The notes under the pieces were generated by a model. The model was given only the letters and a program-made list of their open reading frames with translations. It did not search any database and had not been told where the DNA came from. The position numbers and the translations under genes are program-made. 64,000 nucleotides of DNA from Antedon mediterranea (Eukaryota > Echinodermata > Crinoidea > Comatulida > Antedonidae): positions 19,562,922-19,626,921 of the forward strand of contig NC_092678.1 of assembly GCF_964355755.1 (NCBI RefSeq), in the 5' to 3' direction. Shown here piece by piece: positions 31,904 through 64,000 of this stretch (position 1 is the stretch's first letter; each line of letters opens with the position of its first letter).

Positions 31904-33421
31904 GATTATTCCGCTTCAAAAAATATTTTAAATCCGTTATTTACTTTTTAAATGATTTTAATGATACTTCTCTTATACAGTTGTACTTAAAACATATATA
32001 CCACATATACTTATATCACAGCTGAATTATTTTGCTTAATTAAACTTCTCATTTCTTTATTTTACCACAAAAGAAATAGAATTTACTTTTAAATGTTCGA
32101 TGAAAGTGTAGTAAACACACCCGGGAATGTCCACAAAAATCAAATCTTCTAGTTACATTTCTGAATTTAAGTTACTGTACACAAACATGATTTTTAGCTA
32201 AAACCGACAGAGCGCGACAAGCTTCTAAGCATGCTCACAACCCATTTGAATTACAGAGATTTTTAAATCTGACTTTATAATATGTGTAAAAATGGATTTT
32301 TTTCCATTTATAGAAAAAAAAACAAGAAAAAACAAATTGATTTTCATAAAAAAAACTAAATACATTTACAGATACCCTGAAAAATCTTGCACCATATAGA
32401 AAATGATTTTATAGCCTAGTACACGCACATTTTAACATAGCATATTGAATATTTCAAGCACCATCACACATACACACACTATGAAACCAGCTTTTTTTAA
32501 AAGAATTTGGAAGTGTGTATGTATGCATAAAAAATACAAGTTAAAGCCAATTCAGTGTATTGCAAGTCCATTTGCAGAAAGTATTCTTATTTTATCAACG
32601 TTTTATTTTTGTGTAAATGTTGTTTTTCAATCAGTATATTTTTAAAAACATTTTTTTTTCCTTCAATTTTTAATTCTAAAAATTCAATAAGTTCCTGCCT
32701 GATATTTGTTTTATTTATTTAGAAATTCCAAAATCTAACTTGCGATTTATATATATTTTGTATAAATAGGACATGAATTTTTACAAAAATGTCCTTTCAT
32801 CAATACCCTAAAGTAATAGAAAGAAAACAACTTTTTTATTGTATTTATTTGTATCTAGGAATGTAACTAAATTTATTATGAAGTTATATTTTATAAGTAA
32901 TGTACTGTCAAAAGCTTGGTTCCCAATAGAACGCAACGCAATCCGTAACACAAGCGAATTGACCAATCACAAGGAACGGTTCGAATAATCCATCGCTTGA
33001 TTTGGTCAATACGCTTGCGTTGTGGCTTACATCCTTGTGTTGCGTTCTAGTGGGAACGAAGCTTAAAGGCCAACGCAGCATCATACGACAAGACCCGACA
33101 AAACGTCTTAACTCGTCAATCCTGTTCAATCCAGACTAGACGAGTCGTCTTTTTAGGTCGTTGGGAGAACTTGAAACCTCGTCGTACAGAGCTACCTGAG
33201 TTGGCCTTTTAAGATTTTAGCAGTTATCAATCTCGGTCCTATAAATTTACTGTACAATGAAATATATTTTCCTCTAAATATGTTCCAACATTTTTGTTTT
33301 AAACATTAAAATACAGTATCAAGCATTGTATGATACTACGGTATTTGTGTACAAATATGGAGCACATACAGTTTACATGTGTAAGCAGTATATATACAGT
33401 ATATCTCAGCTCTATGAAAGA
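31904..33421. other. AT-rich intergenic sequence downstream of IMPDH
   Basis: No coding frame with recognisable content and many homopolymer A/T runs. It contains MITE family 2 copy c (32913-33066). It ends at a TTTATT (33422-33427), which reads AATAAA on the minus strand and is a candidate IMPDH polyadenylation signal. Confidence 0.45.
32913..33066. mobile_element. MITE family 2, copy c
   Basis: AAGCTTGGTTCCCAATAGAA at the left and TTCTAGTGGGAACGAAGCTT at the right, with the internal pair CACAAGCGAATTGACCAATC and CGCTTGATTTGGTCAATACG. Confidence 0.85.
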
Positions 33422-33698
33422 TTTATTTTTATTTGCAATACACAGGTTACTATATAATGGATAAAGTTATTTGTTTTAATTGTATAACAAGATGCGCATG
33501 TTATCTCAATGGATGGTCCAACAAACTATGTCATAAAATACCTCCGAATCCGAACTTGTGATCTTTATAAATTAAATTGATTTTAATGCAATCCACCGCA
33601 ATTATTAAATAAAAATTTTGAAAGGTAAAGATGCGTGTTGTTGTGCGATGATTGTCACATTCTGATTGTTGGCGTCCTCTGCACCGACTCTTTTACCC

Positions 33699-59580
<25,882 letters not shown>

Positions 59581-60580
59581 TTCTATATACGCTAATATAT
59601 TGGCCTAGATAAACCGGAATGTTACTTAAAAAAAGGATTGTTCTTTCGGCAGCTTTTACAACACGAATGCTTTTCGAAAGTTAAACGAAATTCAAGTTTA
59701 TCTGTCTGTAAGAAGAGCAATCTGTAGGCATAATAAGCTAACCTCATTAACCATGCGGGATTAGTTTTCGACTGAATAACCAGATAAAGAGGTATTTGGA
59801 GTACGTAATATGTACCACAGACATGGTTGTAGAATATTATTTCTCAACAGCTTAGGGCGCTTACAGCTTACGAAGACCCATTGGTGACACGGATAACACA
59901 AAATAGCTGCCACGCTCGTAGTACGACTTGGTATTGATCCATTTTTCCATTATTTATATTAATCTGTCCTCATTGAAGTAATATTGGTAACTAAGCATGC
60001 ATATCGTTCATTATATGCCTGAATATTATTATAGATATGTGCAGTTGTCTAAATAGGCTATGACTTTATTTTCTTTGTAGGCCTAGTTTTAATTTTCTTA
60101 AAGATTGTCCCACTTAAAAAATAATTTTGTTCATTTTTTGTTGTTGAATATGCCATTTTGAGCAAAAATTGTACCGAAATAATAATTTACCAGAAAAAAT
60201 ACCCCTAATAAATAAAGACAACAAACGGGCAAATTTGTTGCCAGCAAATGGGTCGGAATTTAATCGAAGTGAAAAAGAAGTCTGAATATAATTGATAAAT
60301 AAAATATAAATTCTAATATAAATTTGTGTTATTATTATAAATCCACGTTATCATTTAATTAATTGTCTTTAATGTTCCACATTAAAACGGTATTGAATCT
60401 GGCGTTTCATAGGGTTATGCAGTTAGGTTCCATAAGCTGTTAAAATAAAATATCCTTGATAGTCTGGTATAGTACATATTACGTACTCCGAATGCGCCGC
60501 GATATAAAGTGTAATGCAATTGAGGGCGCTAAATAAAAGAACAATTGATTGATCATCATATATATCTGGAATTATATCAA
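59581..60580. other. IMPDH upstream/intergenic region
   Basis: The IMPDH promoter should lie just right of 59580, read leftwards; no TATA box is evident. A partial copy of the 7116-7446 repeat is at about 60098-60200 (AAAGATTGTCCCACTTAAAA, TTGTTGAATATGCCATTTTG). No coding frame is recognisable. Confidence 0.4.
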
Positions 60581-61931
60581 CTAGCTGATGGTACGGCGGT
60601 GGTACGCTCGCTTCGCTCGCGTACCATCTAGGTCGTGACGACCACAGATGGTTCTCGAATACACAGTAATTTCAGCGTAGCAAAACTGGCGATTTCAAAT
60701 GTACGTACCGCAGGAAGGACTATAATACATTGTCGTTTACAGAAACGAATAAATAGACACGATGATTTATGTAGTCAACTAAAATTAGCACCCTGGGAAT
60801 TACTTCCGAAGGAGAAACTTATCAAAATGAGTCCAGTTTTGATTTGGACTCATTTAATAGAAACCAATTTGTGTTTTGTATGTAACATTAGGGTTGAGGG
60901 ATGCGAAAGCGGATAGGTACAAAGAGGAACAATTTTTAAAATATTCTTTATCTACTCAGTAACGAAATATTTTTTTCATGTTTTATAGGCCTATAAATAC
61001 TATACCTCTAAATACAGTAAAACATTTGCGATTTAATAAATAATACTTTGTTAAAACTGTCACTGTCATAATCGATTGAAATATTAAAGTACATGTCACG
61101 ATACACTACTACGACGTTTATATTTTTGGTAATTATTAATTAATACAAACGTTCAGACAACTGTCAGTATAAAGTCTATTTGTATATAATAATGTGTTTA
61201 TATATAGAGCCTATCCACAACCTCAGTAATAAAGTTTATTTGTGTATATTATATTTTTATATTAAATCTAACAGTACGAACATTCACAGTAAGAAATGTT
61301 CGATTCAAATGAGGACCAACAATAGTTAATAGGTATTTACAGTATTGTCAAAGTATTGCAAGTTTATTCTCAAAGGGCCCATATATTTACCTATCGTATG
61401 TGTTAAACCAAAGGATTATACATTTACCTACTTGTGTTAAACCAAACTCTGGCAGACTGAGAGACTGGGATGTTCCATTCATCGCAAATCAATACATTGT
61501 ATAAACGTAGGCCTATATTAAATCTATCAACATAGTATTTTTTAAAAAAAATCGGCCTGTGTTCAACATTATGATGCTGTACTCTAGCTGTTCAACCGGT
61601 TTTCAGCTATTAAAAACAATTATCGTAGGAGGAGAGGAAAATGCGAAGCCTCCTCGCATTTTTGTGGCGGGTATTTTTCAAGATGGACATCCATTAGACG
61701 GTGTATACCACGATCTGAAAAGACCCCTATTTGGGGCAAATCGTTGAACCTAAATTCGTTTTAATCGTCAATAACTAATTATCTAACTTAATTTAATTAG
61801 TAAACAGGGTTACATCAGGTGGTTAAAATCAGTACCGAAAGTACGAACCAACTTTATATACCATCGAGTACAAATTCTAAAAGTAAGGCGCGATTTACCG
61901 AATTTTGCCCTTACGTAAATTTATATATAGA
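60581..61931 (-). mobile_element. Non-autonomous Helitron, copy 3
   Basis: Minus-strand 5' end TCTATATATAAATTTACGTA, 3' end with the GTACGCGAGCGAAGCGAGCG hairpin and a final CTAG at 60581-60584, preceded by A. A 12-bp extra stretch breaks the 3' palindrome, and the base beyond the 5' end is A rather than T. The conserved small frame is 5' shortened here by a two-base loss in the GGAGATAGGAAAATG region. Confidence 0.8.
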
Positions 61932-62329
61932 AAATAAACTGTATTATGTCACGTCTTTAGGGTCAGCAACCAGGCCTACTCCCCTACCAAAGAAAGCAAA
62001 ACAACAGATTTTCAATTCCTTAACACTTACGCTAATCGAAAATATTACCGAAAATGAAACATATTTTACAATCCATATAGTTTAAGAGCTTTATTAATGA
62101 TTAACATTATTAATAAATAAAATGCCTTAATGTAGCCTATAGTTGTATACATTCTTCAATTAAAGTTTTATTGTTTTTATCAGACTATCTATCAACTGTC
62201 CGGTTGCACTCTCTTTTATTTACTCAAAATAATATCAATGCGCGTTGAATAATAATACACGTCGTCATCTCACTCCCTAGAATCCTAATAATTAGTATAT
62301 TAAGCAGGCATAGGTGGTGTAGGACACAT
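61932..62329. other. Intergenic sequence
   Basis: AT-rich, several short tandem ATTAATAA words. Nothing recognised apart from the foldback element that follows. Confidence 0.4.
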
Positions 62330-62499
62330 ATAAGGTTGATCGCAAATAGCTTATTTCGCGAGAAACGTCGTTGCACAATGCAGGATGTGAAGGGTTTGGG
62401 AGCATTAGCGCCACCACCAGTATATACGGTAGCGATATTGTTCCCCAAACCCTTCCCATCGTAGCCTACATCACTCACGCTATTTGCAATAAACCTTAT
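62330..62499. mobile_element. Compact foldback element downstream of the methyltransferase gene
   Basis: Left arm ATAAGGTTGATCGCAAATAG (continuing C) and right arm GCTATTTGCAATAAACCTTA are inverted repeats with about two mismatches over 21 bp. Nested inside are GAAGGGTTTGGG and CCCCAAACCCTTC. Total ~170 bp. Single copy in this window. Confidence 0.7.
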
Positions 62500-62536
62500 T
62501 TTCACGTAGGTAACGTATTTGTTTTATTATTACCAC

Positions 62537-63700
62537 TTAAAGTACTTTGTGTACATGCATTACATAACATGTGTGATAATTCTCAGGATCAGAATATTGT
62601 TTACGAACGAACGTCCATTTCTGTTCTTTTTCTAATCTCTGCACTTCATTGTCAAACTTGCCTTCGTTGTACATTGGCTCAAGATCCTTCCATCGGTTTC
62701 GAAATGTGTTAATTACGTAACCACCTGAAATATACGTCATTACATATTATTTCATTATTTTCTGAAGAAATAAATATTATTACTTTCTGAAGAATGTAAT
62801 CATTTTACATTAGGAAGAAGTGTGATGGCGCTGGCGATGGCGAAAGAAATAAAGAAAAGGGAAAACAAGAAGAACGGAAGAAAGAAAGAACGAAAAAGGA
62901 AACAAAAAACTAAATAAAGAAAACATGAAAAAAGGACAGAAATAATTCAACAGAGAGCTGAGCGAATGGCAAGATATACCTACAGGCTTTAAACTGATAC
63001 GATTTGCGACGACGACGCCACCAACCAACCAACGACAAAACCACGTTGTGCGCATGCGGGGATACTAGGACGTGCTAAACTCCCCACTTAACACAGTTGA
63101 TTGTTTCTAGGTCCACAATCGAATTCTCCCTGATAGTAAGCCTGATATAAAACCAATTGAATTTGTTGTATAGACACATAGATATTAGAGAAACCGATTT
63201 ATTTTACCAGGTTTAACGATTCTTATCCATTTTGACAAAACCGAGATTGGTAAGTGATTGATAGTAAAGCCACCAGAGCAGACAACAACATCATAGGTAT
63301 CTACAACGTTATCAGAAAAAAAAATTGTTTTAAAACCATGAAATCAAATGGATCATTTATAGTATATAGCACACCACCATTCTTTTAAAAAATTGTACAC
63401 ATTAAGCTACCAAGACATTCTTGCCATTTTGAATTCATTGATTTCGTATCACATGACTTTGGTTGTTTCCCTCCGATTAAGGTTAAAGGTCAATCAACGG
63501 TCGGCTTGTAGTTCGTTCAACAAGAAAATAGAAACACAACACAATTGATAGGCCTTACCAGTAGCAACACTTAATGGAGCAGCATCGGTTACAAATTCGC
63601 TTATAAACTGCGTATATGTCCCGTCTCGTTTCTTGCATTCTTCTATACAAGCGTGACTTCCGTCAAATGCATCGATATTTGTGTAGCCGATCCCATGTAT
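62537..63700 (-). CDS. METTL27-like SAM-dependent methyltransferase, C-terminal part
   Basis: Three exons on the minus strand: 63700-63559, 63300-63208, 62724-62537, all GT..AG and in phase, giving 140 residues plus TAA. The gene's 5' part, with the GxGxG SAM-binding loop, lies beyond the right edge. Visible class I methyltransferase features: IDAFDGSHACIEECKKR (the acidic strand-2 end and following helix), DAAPL, then TYDVVVCSGGFTINHLPIS (strand 4 and helix), WIRIVKPGGYVINTFRNRWK (strand 5/6 with the LKPGG-type turn). The ending YVMHVHKVL resembles METTL27/Williams-Beuren region 27 proteins, whose substrate is unknown. Candidate AATAAA on the minus strand lies ~12 nt past the stop. Confidence 0.8.
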
Positions 63701-64000
63701 CTGGAAAAACAAACATTTTTTCACACCCGACAACAACTAATTGTTGTCAGGTGGTGTGCCCTGCGGCCCAACAACAACTTCCCCCAACACACATACAGTA
63801 GGCCTACTAAAAAGGGAAGGTAATTAGATGATTTTTAAAGATCAATTATTGCTATTGCACAAAATCCTATTTATTTCTTCCTGCACAGATGTTTGTTTAG
63901 CGAAAATATAATAATATAGTACGTCATTTATTTAAATCAATCATGCATGACGAATAGTAACTAGCGCCATCACAAAGTCAAAAAATCAACTATACCGCCC
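63701..64000. other. Intron of the methyltransferase gene, 5' side
   Basis: No further exon with methyltransferase character is visible before the window ends; upstream exons should lie to the right. A short inverted repeat CGACAACAACTAATTGTTGT is at about 63728-63750. Confidence 0.5.

Noticed and set aside
32908-33129. 73-codon minus-strand frame beginning MNRIDELRRFVGSCRMMLRW
   Set aside because: Mostly MITE family 2 sequence; considered as the missing IMPDH terminus, but the true last exons are at 34841-34758 and 33720-33699.
62224-62505. 93-codon minus-strand frame after the methyltransferase stop
   Set aside because: It is the translation of the foldback element and flank.

Overview
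The window is animal nuclear DNA: AT-rich, with large introns bounded by GT..AG sites and dense with short non-autonomous transposons and minisatellites. Codon usage, gene content and an abundance of AGGCCT-centred motifs suggest a marine invertebrate deuterostome such as an echinoderm. That placement is inference, not demonstrated. All gene models below were built by hand from splice signals, reading phase and protein family resemblance; no search was run.

Four genes can be supported. (1) Plus strand, about 3513-23707: an 18-exon Dbl-family Rho guanine-nucleotide exchange factor (DH-PH) most like the PLEKHG5/6/7 group. The chosen exons join in phase to a 680-residue protein. (2) Minus strand, 59580-33699: a complete 14-exon inosine-5'-monophosphate dehydrogenase (IMPDH, 521 residues), with the catalytic cysteine loop and the Arg-Tyr pair of the flap. 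(3) Plus strand, 39631-41965, inside IMPDH intron 9 and antisense to it: an intronless coding gene for an unrecognised multi-pass membrane protein. It reads as one protein only with a +1 shift at a TTT TAA C site. (4) Minus strand, 63700-62537: the last three exons of a METTL27-like SAM methyltransferase running off the right edge. Genes 1 and 2 converge on a 10-kb interval that is almost entirely repeats.

Layout: 1-905 minisatellite; 906-3512 upstream region; 3513-23707 RhoGEF; 23708-33698 repeats (foldback satellite array 26.7-28.7 kb, inverted minisatellite pair 28.8-29.5 kb, Helitron inserted in a third minisatellite 29.5-31.4 kb, MITEs, IMPDH 3' UTR); 33699-59580 IMPDH with the nested membrane-protein gene; 59581-62536 intergenic with another Helitron and a foldback element; 62537 to end METTL27-like gene.

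The mobile fraction consists of: four copies of one non-autonomous Helitron (A|TC...CTAG|T, 3' hairpin, and an empty-site comparison provided by the minisatellite); about 13 copies of a ~140-bp MITE with TIR AAAGCTCTGTCTACACTATC; a second MITE with TIR CTTGGTTCCCACTAG; three copies of a ~590-bp TTAA-flanked element; a tRNA-derived repeat with an ATC anticodon; and several foldback elements. No reverse transcriptase, transposase, CRISPR array or rRNA was seen. The genes do not form a common pathway. The most unusual items are the frameshifted nested gene, the Helitron family with its empty site, the ~195-bp foldback satellite, and a perfect 55-bp palindrome inside a tRNA-Ser-like sequence.
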